Positions 26,905 through 36,464 of a DNA stretch of 64,000 bases are shown here, one piece after another. Position numbers and translations under genes: made by a program. The first letter of the stretch is position 1. Every line of letters starts with the position of its first letter. Location: assembly GCF_019837165.1 (NCBI RefSeq), contig NZ_JAGYHC010000001.1:3348001-3412000 (forward strand). Direction: 5' to 3'. This stretch comes from Virgibacillus sp. NKC19-3 (GTDB lineage Bacteria > Bacillota > Bacilli > Bacillales > Amphibacillaceae). The notes under the pieces were generated by a model. That model saw nothing but the letters and a program-made list of their open reading frames with translations. It did no database searches and had not been told where the DNA came from.

Positions 26905-27111
26905 TTAAACATCATATACCTCTGCTACTACAGGTCCATGTTTCCAGGCAATTAATTTTTCTTTGAAAGGGGGCTTTATCAAATCCCTTAACACAATCCT
27001 CGTAGAAGAAGTAAATAACTTTTGAAATTTTAAATGCGTACATTCAAGCTTCGATGTGACGAAATTTGCTATATTGAAAGAGGTTGTATCATCATCAGAA
27101 ATAAAGCGGAT
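26905..27111 (-). pseudogene. Relic of a Panacea (SocA-like) antitoxin domain
   Basis: Translating the minus strand gives FNIANFVTSKLECTHLKFQK, then LRDLIKPPFKEKLIAWKHGP and VVAEVYDV before a TAA. This follows the Panacea/DUF4065 pattern (LKLQKLLYY, then a KPLF.E...AW.HGPVVPEVY block). No start codon with a ribosome site and no C-terminal half remain; upstream there are stops, though coding-like sequence (FFEGVFPVNKFDRL) is still readable near 27150 in another frame. A decayed toxin-antitoxin component. Confidence 0.55.
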
Positions 27112-27352
27112 AAACGATCAAACTTATTAACAGGAAACACACCTTCAAAAAATTGTCATACTCTACAACTGGTTCCCATGTCTTAGCGTCAATTTTTTAC
27201 ATAATGGAAATTACCAGCCTGATTTATTCATAGCTTCATGATATGCCCTTTGGTGATCCCGTAATAACAGTACTTTTACGTGTTAACGCTAATTATCCAA
27301 AAAGTGGAATTAAAATAAACGAAAAAGAGCCCAACTTTTGGTAATGTAATAA

Positions 27353-27544
27353 GTGACTACACTAAACATACTAAGGGGCTCCTTCTATAACTGCCAGTGT
27401 AAACGAAAAATCGATGAGCTTAATAAACGTGTGAAAGTAAATTTTGACGGCGGTGATTTAACAGGTGATGCTTGTATTTTGTTACATCAGGAATTTAATG
27501 ATGTTATTATGCAAAAGATCTATCAAAATGCTGGGACTAGCTAA
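27353..27544 (+). pseudogene. IS1380-family transposase, N-terminal scrap
   Basis: VKVNFDGGDLTGDACILLHQ followed by EFNDVIM matches the conserved start of IS1380-type transposases (the first catalytic Asp region). Only about 60 codons remain before the frame runs out. GAGCCCAACTTTTGG at 27328-27342 looks like the terminal repeat of the same element. Confidence 0.65.
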
Positions 27545-27570
27545 TGGAGCTTAAAGACTTATATTTCCGC

Positions 27571-28458
27571 TTAACGATCCGCCAAACGCGGCTCCTGCTC
27601 ATCGTGTGGATAAACCACCATCCGCGGTGAAGGAATACTAATACCCTGTTCAAATAAATCCTCTTTTACTTCTTTACGGATTGCTCTAGCGCCAGCCCAC
27701 TGCATAACCGGGACGGTTTCCGCCCGGATACGTAATACATAGTTCGATAATTCAAGTGCTTGTACACCGTTAATAACGGGGGTTCCCACAAACATATCGT
27801 ATTTTTCCGGCAGGGATTGTAACGTTTCTTCTATCATGTTCTCAATTTGTATAATATTTGATTCATATGGCACATTGACCTCCACCATTGCAAAACCATT
27901 CGTTGCGGAATAATTGGTTACAATATCAATGTTACCGTTAGGAATGACATAGGTTTGTCCGTAATAACTTCTTAATTGTGTGACACGCAGGCCGATAGCT
28001 ACTACATCCCCCTCGATTGCGCCTATTTCAATATAATCGCCTACTGAAAATTGATCCTCAAAGATAATGAAAAATCCGCCAATCACATCCCGAACAAGAC
28101 TTTGAGCACCAAAGCCGATGGCCAGCCCAGCAACTCCTGCTCCGGCAAGCATTGTTTTGATTGGCACATTGAATGTATCCAGTATCATCATAATGGCAAT
28201 AAACATAATGCCATAGGAAAGAACACTGTTTAACAAATTTTTAAGGGTCTGTTCTCTTCGATTCGTCGACAGTTTGACCGGCATATTTCTTCTCTCTTTA
28301 AAAATCGCATTGATTACTTTCTTTCCCACGTTTTTAAGTACAAAAGCAAAAATAATGATAACAGCGATTCTCAGTGCCGTTTTCCCTATCCATACCCACA
28401 AGGTTGCGCTCGTTATGTAGTCAAACAGGACATAAAAATTATCGGACAGCCAATTCAT
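27571..28458 (-). CDS. mscS: Small-conductance mechanosensitive channel, MscS family
   Basis: A 295-residue MscS-type channel. Three N-terminal helices lie at about 20-45, 75-95 and 100-130. The pore helix TM3 carries the glycine/alanine pattern AGAGVAGLAIGFGAQSLVRD, followed by the beta domain (FSVGDYIEIGAIEGDVVAIG, YVIPNGNI). It opens on membrane tension during hypoosmotic shock. It is divergent from mscL, with about 370 bp between the two starts in which no operator was recognised. It resembles YkuT/YhdY-type Bacillus channels. Confidence 0.93.
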   Translation of the reverse strand: MNWLSDNFYVLFDYITSATLWVWIGKTALRIAVIIIFAFVLKNVGKKVINAIFKERRNMPVKLSTNRREQTLKNLLNSVLSYGIMFIAIMMILDTFNVPIKTMLAGAGVAGLAIGFGAQSLVRDVIGGFFIIFEDQFSVGDYIEIGAIEGDVVAIGLRVTQLRSYYGQTYVIPNGNIDIVTNYSATNGFAMVEVNVPYESNIIQIENMIEETLQSLPEKYDMFVGTPVINGVQALELSNYVLRIRAETVPVMQWAGARAIRKEVKEDLFEQGISIPSPRMVVYPHDEQEPRLADR

Positions 28459-28827
28459 CCTATCTCTCCTTTTCCGTTATTATTACTTCCTCTATGAGAA
28501 AAATAGCTCAGGCTTCTTTGGTAATAGATGTGTATATAGAATAACTTTACCTACATAAAGCAACATTGCGATGTCATTTCCACAATGCTTCTATGCCACA
28601 TACTCAGCAGGAATGGTAGAATATAAGTTATACCTGACTGAAACGATATTCTTTATACGTATTGTATTTATTTTAACACAAAATAAGAAGGGAGACGGGA
28701 AATACTGGCGTAATTTTCACCACCCTTCCGTTTTAGGATTTGCATTGTAATTCCATTTGAATGATATGTGATCGTCATAGCCTGTCCCTCTTCCTCATAA
28801 TAATGGATAGGGAAAGGAGTTAAATCT

Positions 28828-29316
28828 ATGGGGTTATTTCGGGAGTTTCGTCAGTTTGCCATGAAAGGAAATGCAGTTGATATTGGGGTTGGTGTCGTCT
28901 TAGGTGCTGCATTTAGCGGACTCATTGATTCGCTAGTGAAAGACATACTCTTGCCCCCAATTGGCTTACTATATTCGAAAGTAAATTTTCAGGACCATTA
29001 TATCAGTCTGGATGGTACAACTTATCCATCATTGGAACAAGCGAAAGAAGCAGGTGCCGCCACCATCAATTACGGGCTGTTTATAACTGCATTCATACGC
29101 TTTATGCTTATTTTATTCGTCGTTTTTCTGGTTATCAGACAAATAAACCGCTGGAAAAAACCACACCAGCACCCGAGTGATTCGATGACGAAAAAAGAAT
29201 GTCCCTATTGCCGTACACCGATCCCAACATTAGCAACAATTTGCCCAAACTGTTCCTCTGTATTGGACAAACAAGAGTCTATACGAAAGGCCGGGCCGAA
29301 GTGGCGGATGAAGTGA
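28828..29316 (+). CDS. mscL: Large-conductance mechanosensitive channel MscL with zinc-ribbon tail
   Basis: A 162-residue MscL. The N-terminal helix and TM1 read REFRQFAMKGNAVDIGVGVV, then LGAAFSGLIDSLVKDILLPP; TM2 is ITAFIRFMLILFVVFLVIRQ. After the usual end at about residue 115 it carries a zinc-ribbon-like extension with CPYC and CPNC pairs (about residues 129-148), uncommon in MscL. GGAAAGGAG precedes the ATG. It forms the high-threshold emergency valve, complementing the neighbouring MscS. Confidence 0.93.
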   Translation: MGLFREFRQFAMKGNAVDIGVGVVLGAAFSGLIDSLVKDILLPPIGLLYSKVNFQDHYISLDGTTYPSLEQAKEAGAATINYGLFITAFIRFMLILFVVFLVIRQINRWKKPHQHPSDSMTKKECPYCRTPIPTLATICPNCSSVLDKQESIRKAGPKWRMK

Positions 29317-29605
29317 GGGGAAGAGTTTAGTTAGTTTTCTCACCAATGATCAATTAATGAGGCAATTCCTTTGATTTGTTATTGTTGATAATTGCATATG
29401 TGGGTTTGACATTTATATTTATAACTCTACCAATTCAATATTTCCTCTGTAGTTTTTTTCTGGTAATCAATAATTTTTATTAAGACATCAATTTGATCCT
29501 TGTCGATTTTTTGTCTTTTAATTTATTTGACATCGTATTCAGTAGAGGAGCGCTACTTTTCCAATTATGACTATACTCATATAAAATATCGTTTAGATAG
29601 CAAGA

Positions 29606-29643
29606 TTAGTATCCCCCCTGCTTAATCAGAGGGGGGATACTAA
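29606..29643. terminator. Strong bidirectional terminator
   Basis: A 14-bp perfect stem with a C6/G6 core (29606-29619 with 29630-29643) directly past the stop of the secreted-protein gene. Confidence 0.85.
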
Positions 29644-29645
29644 CC

Positions 29646-31292
29646 TTATTTCTGATCTTCAATCAAGGAATCAGCACTTTCTTTAAGTGTTTGATATGCT
29701 TGACCATTAATCAGGTCCTCATTTTTTTGATAAAGCAACAGATTATTGAATCCTTTCATATGTTTGCTTACCTTTTCTGAGGCATTTTCCTTTTCATAAT
29801 GTTCTACAGCCTGTAAGTGAAGTTTTAAATCATGTACAGCCTCATCGTTCTTAATGTCATTTGCATCATCAAGTTGCCAGAGCTGCGTTTGGATATAATC
29901 AGTATCGATCTCTTCCGGCACATATAGTTTTATATCATCAATAGTAGCTGCTCCCTCATAGTGCGTTAAATGAGGATCCCCAAGGATAAAGTAATCCGGA
30001 TAGGCTGAGTCCTCCGGCCACATATTTTCCTCTTTGTATTCGCCATTCGGAGTGTCACGGCTCCATGTGCGATTGAACTCTCCATTATATTGGTCGGGCC
30101 TGTTGTTATAATGCCAAATGGGTTCGTCACCCTCAACAAAGTCACGATGATAGCGTAAGTTTTTTTCTCCTGCATGTAGGAAATTGCCTGACATCTCCAT
30201 GGTATATCCTGTTTTATCACGCTCAATCGCAAATGTATAATCTTCATCCGGCATTAATTCCGGCTGAATTTCAGCTGCGGAAACAATATCACCTGTATGA
30301 TTTCCACATTCAGTTTCTATTAGGAAATCCGTATAGGGATAATCATGATCTTTAAATTCATCTCCGTTCATGAACAGGGCATTAATCCCATTTTGGGTGC
30401 TTTTGCTGGAATTATAATTGTACAAATCACCTGATCCCGGATCACAAACGGAATAAGCGTCACCTTCTGGACCATTTACATTATATGCGTCCATATTAAC
30501 TTTGCGGTGACTATGAATATGCGCGTTATTATGGGGAGCAGGGTTATTATAATCTAAAATAGACAGGAAATAATAACCATTTGCGCTGCGGACGTCACCA
30601 AAATTTGAGTTTCCGGGTTCATCCGGGCCTGAAAAAGCATCTGGATCTGTGGCCCATGGATAGTTCGTTTTAACTCCTTCTGTATCATACCCGTTTATTT
30701 TCCCGTCATATTCAAACGAGCCGTCCCGCTGTCCACCGAAGTCAATTGTTTTCAGCTTGTATTCAATGCGGTATTCCGGAGGAAGCGGATCCGTGGAACG
30801 AATGATCCCTCCACCGCTGTGATCATCTTCGTCTAGTTTGGCTGCGCGGTTGCCATCAGGCATAGTAACATTATCAAATGTTACAGGATTATCCGGTTCT
30901 CCTTTCTTGTCATAATCCCGCACTGCCAATTCAGCAGTAAGCCAGTCATCTTCACCAAATGAAACTCGTTTACGCATCAACCAAAAACTATCTAATTTCC
31001 TCTCAAAGTCGTCTCCACCTAAAGCATGAAAATACGCTCCGTCATCACCTAGTCCATCGGTTACTTTCCATGGGCTGTCTTCCCCGTATTCATCACGAAC
31101 CCAATCGGCATCATTAACATCGAGATCCTCACTGAAATCCTCATGATGTTTGAGTTTCCATTCCGATGTATCCTTATCGGCGTCATTGCTATCATCCCTA
31201 GAGTCAGCAGCCATTCCCGTTCCGGGGACTTGCAATAAAATAGTAAAGGCAAGTAAAGCAGATACGGAAATCATGAAAAACATCCTGTACAT
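29646..31292 (-). CDS. Acidic secreted protein, putative lectin/glycan-binding or glycosidase
   Basis: A 548-residue protein with a signal peptide (MYRMFFMISVSALLAFTILL, cleavage likely after GMAA near residue 29). The mature part is rich in Asp, Glu, Tyr and Trp, with many beta-strand-like segments (WKVTDGLGDDGAYFHALGG, YFILGDPHLTHYEGAATIDD) resembling concanavalin-A-like laminin G/glucanase folds. The C-terminal 70 residues form a helical FIVAR-like segment. No catalytic motif is certain. The start is the ATG at 31292 because GGGAG lies 7 bases upstream. Its position next to the amino-sugar operon suggests a polysaccharide substrate. Strong acidity fits a salt-adapted host. Confidence 0.7.
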   Translation of the reverse strand: MYRMFFMISVSALLAFTILLQVPGTGMAADSRDDSNDADKDTSEWKLKHHEDFSEDLDVNDADWVRDEYGEDSPWKVTDGLGDDGAYFHALGGDDFERKLDSFWLMRKRVSFGEDDWLTAELAVRDYDKKGEPDNPVTFDNVTMPDGNRAAKLDEDDHSGGGIIRSTDPLPPEYRIEYKLKTIDFGGQRDGSFEYDGKINGYDTEGVKTNYPWATDPDAFSGPDEPGNSNFGDVRSANGYYFLSILDYNNPAPHNNAHIHSHRKVNMDAYNVNGPEGDAYSVCDPGSGDLYNYNSSKSTQNGINALFMNGDEFKDHDYPYTDFLIETECGNHTGDIVSAAEIQPELMPDEDYTFAIERDKTGYTMEMSGNFLHAGEKNLRYHRDFVEGDEPIWHYNNRPDQYNGEFNRTWSRDTPNGEYKEENMWPEDSAYPDYFILGDPHLTHYEGAATIDDIKLYVPEEIDTDYIQTQLWQLDDANDIKNDEAVHDLKLHLQAVEHYEKENASEKVSKHMKGFNNLLLYQKNEDLINGQAYQTLKESADSLIEDQK

Positions 31293-31634
31293 CCTAGCAC
31301 TCCCTTTCATAATTTTGGGTGTAATTTGGAATCAACTGCGGTTAACCTAAACGAAAGTTCATCGGAAGCTAATCGCTGCTGAGTTTTTCTCTGCTTGTAC
31401 GCATCAATGTTTAGTACGCATCTCCTCTTCCTTGTCTCCCTGTTCGATGCTAAACGTCCATTTCAGTTCAATCTTCTCTCTTGGGAGCTGTTTTTACCCT
31501 CGTCATTATCCATGAAATGAAGCTTGACACAGCTCATTTAACGTATCGAACTTGTCTGCTGTCTTTTTAACTTCATACGGACACTCCTGTCCTGTAAAAA
31601 TATATATTTTTCTACGGTTTAAAACCGTGACAAA
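31293..31634. other. Intergenic stretch before the secreted-protein gene
   Basis: Contains a small ACGGTTT/AAACCGT hairpin near 31613-31630 just past the aldolase stop, and the promoter of the secreted-protein gene. No coding frame is seen. Confidence 0.4.
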
Positions 31635-32615
31635 CTATGTCCACGGGGTAGAAGTTTTTTTAATCGCTGCTTGCACCTTCCTTAAGTTATCCACGCCAGT
31701 TGTATGCAACCATTGATAGTACGCATTACTTCCTTCGCTGGCAAACGACTCCACACCATCCTTCCAAATAGCCCGCCCACATAAGCTACCGCTGAATTTT
31801 GCACCAGCCTCTTTAGCAAAATAAAGCGTTTCTATAAACTGGTCGTTTGTTACTCCACCGCTTAAATAAATAAACGGAATGCGGCTCTTTTCCGAACTAT
31901 TGCGATATAACTCCGCAGCTGCTTCTTTACTATAAACAGGATCATAGTTATCATATTGTTCATATCCCTCAATATGAAAAATAAATACCGGAACCTCAAC
32001 TTTCAATACATCAATACCGTATATTTCTTTAGAGAATTCCTCCATAAAGTAATCCACAATTGACGGTTTCTGCTTGGCGAACTCCGTTCCCTTGGATGCA
32101 AGCCCTTCGGCACTATAGGAAACCGGTTCTAAAATAAACAGGATATCATTTTGCTTACACTCATCTCCAACCCGTTTGATCATTGTTTTTTTCATTTGGT
32201 TAATATACTCATCTTCCTGATAGTCGTAATAGACGAGTAACTTAATAGCGTTTGCGCCAGCTGCTACTAAATCCTTCACTGCATAATAATCAACTAAATT
32301 TGGTAAACGGCCTTTTTCAGTTGCGTCATAACCTGTTTTTTCATAAGCCATGATAAGCCCTACATTATCGTTTAATTTCGCCGCCGCATCCCAGCCATAT
32401 TCTGGATCGAGAAGAAGCGAGGATGATTGATTACCCAGTACATCGCTGACACCTTGTTTAAATTTCCGCAGGCCATTTTCGTACGTAATGTTATCATTAA
32501 ACGACCCTATCAATTTGCCCAGCGATCCACGCTGATCCATGGCGGTCGCCAGAATAATATGATTGTCATCAGAAATAAGCTCAAGTCCATGCTGTTTTCC
32601 TGGTGATAAAGTCAT
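31635..32615 (-). CDS. lacD: Tagatose 1,6-diphosphate aldolase
   Basis: A 326-residue LacD-type class I aldolase, splitting tagatose 1,6-bisphosphate into glyceraldehyde 3-phosphate and dihydroxyacetone phosphate. Family blocks: LATAMDQRGSLGKLI, LLLDPEYGWDAA, GANAIKLLVYYDYQ, LKVEVPVF (with the Schiff-base Lys region) and IYLSGGVTNDQF. Its length equals the family norm. AGGAGG lies 8 bases before the ATG at 32615; the longer frame overlaps the kinase gene. It is the last gene of the galactosamine operon. Confidence 0.93.
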   Translation of the reverse strand: MTLSPGKQHGLELISDDNHIILATAMDQRGSLGKLIGSFNDNITYENGLRKFKQGVSDVLGNQSSSLLLDPEYGWDAAAKLNDNVGLIMAYEKTGYDATEKGRLPNLVDYYAVKDLVAAGANAIKLLVYYDYQEDEYINQMKKTMIKRVGDECKQNDILFILEPVSYSAEGLASKGTEFAKQKPSIVDYFMEEFSKEIYGIDVLKVEVPVFIFHIEGYEQYDNYDPVYSKEAAAELYRNSSEKSRIPFIYLSGGVTNDQFIETLYFAKEAGAKFSGSLCGRAIWKDGVESFASEGSNAYYQWLHTTGVDNLRKVQAAIKKTSTPWT

Positions 32616-32637
32616 TTTGAATACCTCCTGTTCTATG

Positions 32638-33570
32638 TTATTCCAGTAATGTAACGCCGATTTGTTTCTTACACCAGTCAATATTTTCCGGATTGATGTG
32701 GCCTGTTTTTGCTTCCATCGTATTTAAAACACCCATAGCCATTCCAAATTTGATCCATTCCTTTCCAATTAAACCACGCGAGAGACCTGCTGCGAATCCG
32801 GCAATAACTGAATCACCCGAACCAACCGGATTCACCGCCTGAATAGCTGGTGTCGATGCACGATAAATATGCTCATTCTGTTTTATCAAGGACCCACGCG
32901 CACCAAGGGTTACGACAATATGAGGGACATTCATCAATAGAGGATCGTTTAATACATTTATAATCTGCTTTTCATCATCAAGGGGTCTACCCGCAAATTC
33001 AGCTAACTCCTGTGCATTTGGTTTAATCAAAAAAGGCTTGTGTTCTCCTTGCAGTGTCTTTTTTAGTAATTTGCCATTCGTATCCAAGAAAACTGGAACT
33101 TTGTGTTGATTAGCTATACCTATCATTTTCTGATAAAAATTATCCGGTAACCCTTGCGGTAAACTACCAGAAATCGTGACTATGCCCATTTGTTCAATTT
33201 GATATGTGAATTGGTCGAGGAATTGTTGTGCTTCCTCCGCCGCGATCATTGGACCGCTTTCCAATATTTCTGTTTGTTTCCCTTCATGGATGACTGCAAT
33301 GCAGTTTCGTGTTTCACCATCGATTGTCGTAAAAAAATCACGAATTTCAAGATTTCTAAGCTGCCTACGAATAAAATCTCCTAAACTACCACCTAAAAAT
33401 CCGGAAACAGCCACTTCTTCGTTCAATTGCTGCAAAACCCGGCTCACATTCAATCCTTTTCCACCAGCCGTTTTTGACGTACCTTCAGCCCGATTTACTT
33501 GATCAATACTAAATTGTTCAAGCTTATAACTAATGTCGACGGATGGATTGAGTGTCATCGCTAAAATCAT
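32638..33570 (-). CDS. lacC: Tagatose-6-phosphate kinase / 1-phosphofructokinase family
   Basis: A 310-residue PfkB kinase of the LacC/FruK branch: MTLNPSVDISYKL at the start, TAGGKGLNVSRVL (first signature), and NPVGSGDSVIAGFAAGL near residue 250 with the catalytic Asp. With LacD directly downstream and AgaS upstream, tagatose 6-phosphate is the expected substrate. The start is the ATG at 33570, preceded by GGTGGTG; the frame from 33609 has no site. The gene follows nagA after a 200-bp gap containing a hairpin. Confidence 0.9.
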   Translation of the reverse strand: MILAMTLNPSVDISYKLEQFSIDQVNRAEGTSKTAGGKGLNVSRVLQQLNEEVAVSGFLGGSLGDFIRRQLRNLEIRDFFTTIDGETRNCIAVIHEGKQTEILESGPMIAAEEAQQFLDQFTYQIEQMGIVTISGSLPQGLPDNFYQKMIGIANQHKVPVFLDTNGKLLKKTLQGEHKPFLIKPNAQELAEFAGRPLDDEKQIINVLNDPLLMNVPHIVVTLGARGSLIKQNEHIYRASTPAIQAVNPVGSGDSVIAGFAAGLSRGLIGKEWIKFGMAMGVLNTMEAKTGHINPENIDWCKKQIGVTLLE

Positions 33571-33658
33571 TTTTACACCACCTGCAATGTTAGGATATTG
33601 ATCTGTCAAAGAAAAAACTAACCACTATACCTTTCATGGGGATATGTTTTGTATACAA

Positions 33659-33682
33659 GGACAAGGGCCCAAATCCTTGTCC
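33659..33682. terminator. Hairpin between nagA and lacC
   Basis: GGACAAGG/CCTTGTCC stem (33659-33666 with 33675-33682) without a clear T-run. It may attenuate or process the operon transcript between the PTS half and the kinase-aldolase half. Confidence 0.45.
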
Positions 33683-33771
33683 CATTTACGGATACCATAC
33701 TATGCAAATTCCGGATTTTCAGAGATGAGATAACGATTTCTTAACCAAGTTCGATCACGCTAAGTCAGACC

Positions 33772-34941
33772 TTAAAACGAAATCCCTGTATTGGGCGATC
33801 CGCTCCATTTTGTTTCGCCTTCGACGGTAACGGATTTTACATTTAAATCGTTATTTAATACGATATAGTCAGCTAGTTTCCCTTTTGCTATGCTGCCAAG
33901 TTTATTATTCAGTCTAAGGCTTTTTGCTGGGGATAAAGAAGCTCGATGCCAGACTTCATGTAATGGTAGATTGCTCCACTTATGAAGATTACGGACTCCG
34001 TCAATTAGTTTAAGTGTACTTCCCGCGAGAGATCCATTCTCCATTTTGGCAATTCCGTCTTTCATTACGACAGGAAATTCCCCCAGCATATATTTGCCAT
34101 CCGGCTGTAAACCAGCACTCATACAATCGGTGATCAAGATTAGTTTATTTCCTTTCACGTTTGCTGCAAACGTTGCGACACTTGGATGCACATGATGTCC
34201 ATCACAAATCAATTCAGCAAAAGCTCGCTCATCAGTAAGTGCAGCGCCAACGACTCCCGGTTCTCGGTGATGCAGTCCTGTCATACCATTGAACAAATGC
34301 ACATAGTCACGTGCCCCAGCGTCAATTCCAGCAACACAACAATCAAAACTTGCATCTGTATGCGCAATACTTGCTAACACACCATCTCGTGTCATTTGTT
34401 GGATGAATTCTAGTGAGTCATTTCGTTCCGGTGCTAACGCAATTTTAACAACCGAATTACCCGCAATCTGTTGCCAGTGTTGAAATTCTTGATAGTCTGG
34501 ATCACGGAAGTAATCAGGATTTTGGGCTCCCTTGTGCTTTTCGGTAAAATATGGCCCTTCAAGGAATATCCCTTCCGATTTTGCACCGGAAAGCCCTTGT
34601 ACTGTTGCACTCCGAATAGCTTTAATAGCCGTATCCAAGTCTGTCTTACTAGATGTTAATGTTGTCGGTAAGAATCGAGTTACTCCTAGCGGAAGAATAG
34701 CCTTAGAAATCTCATTTACAGCTTCTTCGGTTCCATCCATGATGTCGTATCCATTCGCTCCATGGATGTGTGTATCAAACAGCCCAGGAGCAATCGTATA
34801 ACCGGACCAGTCAATAACGTTAGCGCTAACTGGCACCGTATTAACGAAGGAACCGAAACGGTCATTTACAATCTCTAAGTAACCACCGGTTTTTTCTCCA
34901 TTCTCTAGCAAATAACGATCCGCCTTAATATAATAATTCAT
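33772..34941 (-). CDS. nagA: N-acetyl-hexosamine-6-phosphate deacetylase
   Basis: A 389-residue amidohydrolase of the NagA/AgaA family. The metal pair is in GLFDTHIHG (His58, His60), with GPYFTEKHKGAQNP, the metal ligands of ASIAHTDASF, and the C-terminal LITDCMSAG, which carries the catalytic Asp. It removes acetate from GlcNAc-6-P or GalNAc-6-P; since AgaS, LacC and LacD surround it, GalNAc-6-P is the better guess. It is 64 bp after the PTS IIC gene in the same operon. Confidence 0.92.
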   Translation of the reverse strand: MNYYIKADRYLLENGEKTGGYLEIVNDRFGSFVNTVPVSANVIDWSGYTIAPGLFDTHIHGANGYDIMDGTEEAVNEISKAILPLGVTRFLPTTLTSSKTDLDTAIKAIRSATVQGLSGAKSEGIFLEGPYFTEKHKGAQNPDYFRDPDYQEFQHWQQIAGNSVVKIALAPERNDSLEFIQQMTRDGVLASIAHTDASFDCCVAGIDAGARDYVHLFNGMTGLHHREPGVVGAALTDERAFAELICDGHHVHPSVATFAANVKGNKLILITDCMSAGLQPDGKYMLGEFPVVMKDGIAKMENGSLAGSTLKLIDGVRNLHKWSNLPLHEVWHRASLSPAKSLRLNNKLGSIAKGKLADYIVLNNDLNVKSVTVEGETKWSGSPNTGISF

Positions 34942-35005
34942 GATATATGCTTCCTTTACTAACTAAGTTTTATATCACTAAAAAAGGGATTTAGCCTTTT
35001 TTATT

Positions 35006-36364
35006 TTATGATTCATTGGATTGCTTTTTCTTACGAGCGAAATATACACTCACAAGAATGAATACGATGATAGCAAGCACAAGTCCAACTATTGGGATAT
35101 CTAACTTAAAAAATAGTTTGATCAATGTCATTACAACGATTCCATCCGGTACAAGGAATGCCAAGCCTTCCACACCGTAGATTTCTAGTCCGAATAACGG
35201 ATAAAAAAGTGCAACCGGAATAGTTAATATCAAGCCATAGACAATTCCTGATATTATTGCTCCTCGTCGGCCACCAAGGGTATTACCAAATATGCCTGCT
35301 ATACCGCCGGTGAAAAATCCGCCAATGATCGAAGGCAAGGGAACAACACCACCGAAAGTTGTTGACACAAACATTCCAATAATCATCCCTACCACAGCGA
35401 AAATAAATCCTAACATTAAAGCATTTGGCGCATAGGCAAAGAATATCGGAGCATCTAGTGCTGGTTTAGCACCAGGAACTAACTTTAAAGCAATTCCTCT
35501 AAACGCTGGAACAATTTCTCCTAAAAACATTCTGACACCCTGCAGTAATACGAGGACACCAGCAGCAAATCCTAAAGCGCTTAAGAAGCTGAATACCAGA
35601 TAATTTTGGCCACCAGCAAGAGGTCCTACGACATCTGGCCCTGCCGCGATAGCCGTCACTAAATAAATAATGAGCATGACGAGGGAAACAGATACAGCGG
35701 TGTCTTTAAAGAAACTTAGCTTTTCGGGTAGTTGAATATCCTCGCTACTTTTTTCCTTATTGCCGAACAATTTACCAACATAAGCAGATGCGACAACACC
35801 AGTGGTTGTTAAATGGCCATAAGCAAGTTGATTGTTTCCAGTAAGCTTTCGCACAATTGGCTGGGATATTGCTGGCAAAAGTAGATATACCATCCCTGCA
35901 ATAATTGATCCAAAAATAATCCCATGTGTTTCAGAAACACCCAAATCATGAAAAGCCCACGCTAAAAATCCAGCAGTTATCCATAACATATGACCTGTTA
36001 GAAAGATATACTTAAATGGTGTGATACGAGCTAATAAAATGTTAATTAAGAAACCAAACAAAAGTATAAACGATGTCATTCTACCAATTTCAGCAACATT
36101 TGATATCAATTCAGCTACGACAGCTTCATCCACAGGTACAACACCATTTAAATTAAATGCTTCAGTGAACATTGCCGAAAACGGTTCCAAATTTTCAGCA
36201 ATAAGTCCAGTTCCCGCTGTCAGAATGAGTATACCTAATATCGTTTTAGATGTCCCCTTTACGACTTCTGTCAGCTCTTTTCTTTGCAACAGCAGGCCTA
36301 ATAAAGCGACAATGCCTAGCGTAATAGCTGGTTCAGTTAAAAGATCCGCAATTCCTTTTATCAT
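35006..36364 (-). CDS. PTS EIIC, ascorbate (UlaA/SgaT) type
   Basis: A 452-residue integral membrane EIIC with about 11 helices and the SgaT/UlaA blocks GTGLIAENLEPFSAMF, GHMLWITAGFLAWAFHD, QPIVRKLTG and VRMFLGEIVPAFRGIA. The family founder carries L-ascorbate; in this operon the cargo is more probably an amino sugar. It forms the translocation channel, phosphorylating the sugar through IIB (36465) and IIA (37505). It contains no fused IIA or IIB. Confidence 0.9.
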   Translation of the reverse strand: MIKGIADLLTEPAITLGIVALLGLLLQRKELTEVVKGTSKTILGILILTAGTGLIAENLEPFSAMFTEAFNLNGVVPVDEAVVAELISNVAEIGRMTSFILLFGFLINILLARITPFKYIFLTGHMLWITAGFLAWAFHDLGVSETHGIIFGSIIAGMVYLLLPAISQPIVRKLTGNNQLAYGHLTTTGVVASAYVGKLFGNKEKSSEDIQLPEKLSFFKDTAVSVSLVMLIIYLVTAIAAGPDVVGPLAGGQNYLVFSFLSALGFAAGVLVLLQGVRMFLGEIVPAFRGIALKLVPGAKPALDAPIFFAYAPNALMLGFIFAVVGMIIGMFVSTTFGGVVPLPSIIGGFFTGGIAGIFGNTLGGRRGAIISGIVYGLILTIPVALFYPLFGLEIYGVEGLAFLVPDGIVVMTLIKLFFKLDIPIVGLVLAIIVFILVSVYFARKKKQSNES

Positions 36365-36464
36365 GGGTTATCACTCCCTTGAAAAACTCTATTACTTCGG
36401 AATCCCTTACAAATAATTTTACAATTTTTTACTTACGACAAACGATCAAGGCAGATTGGATTAT

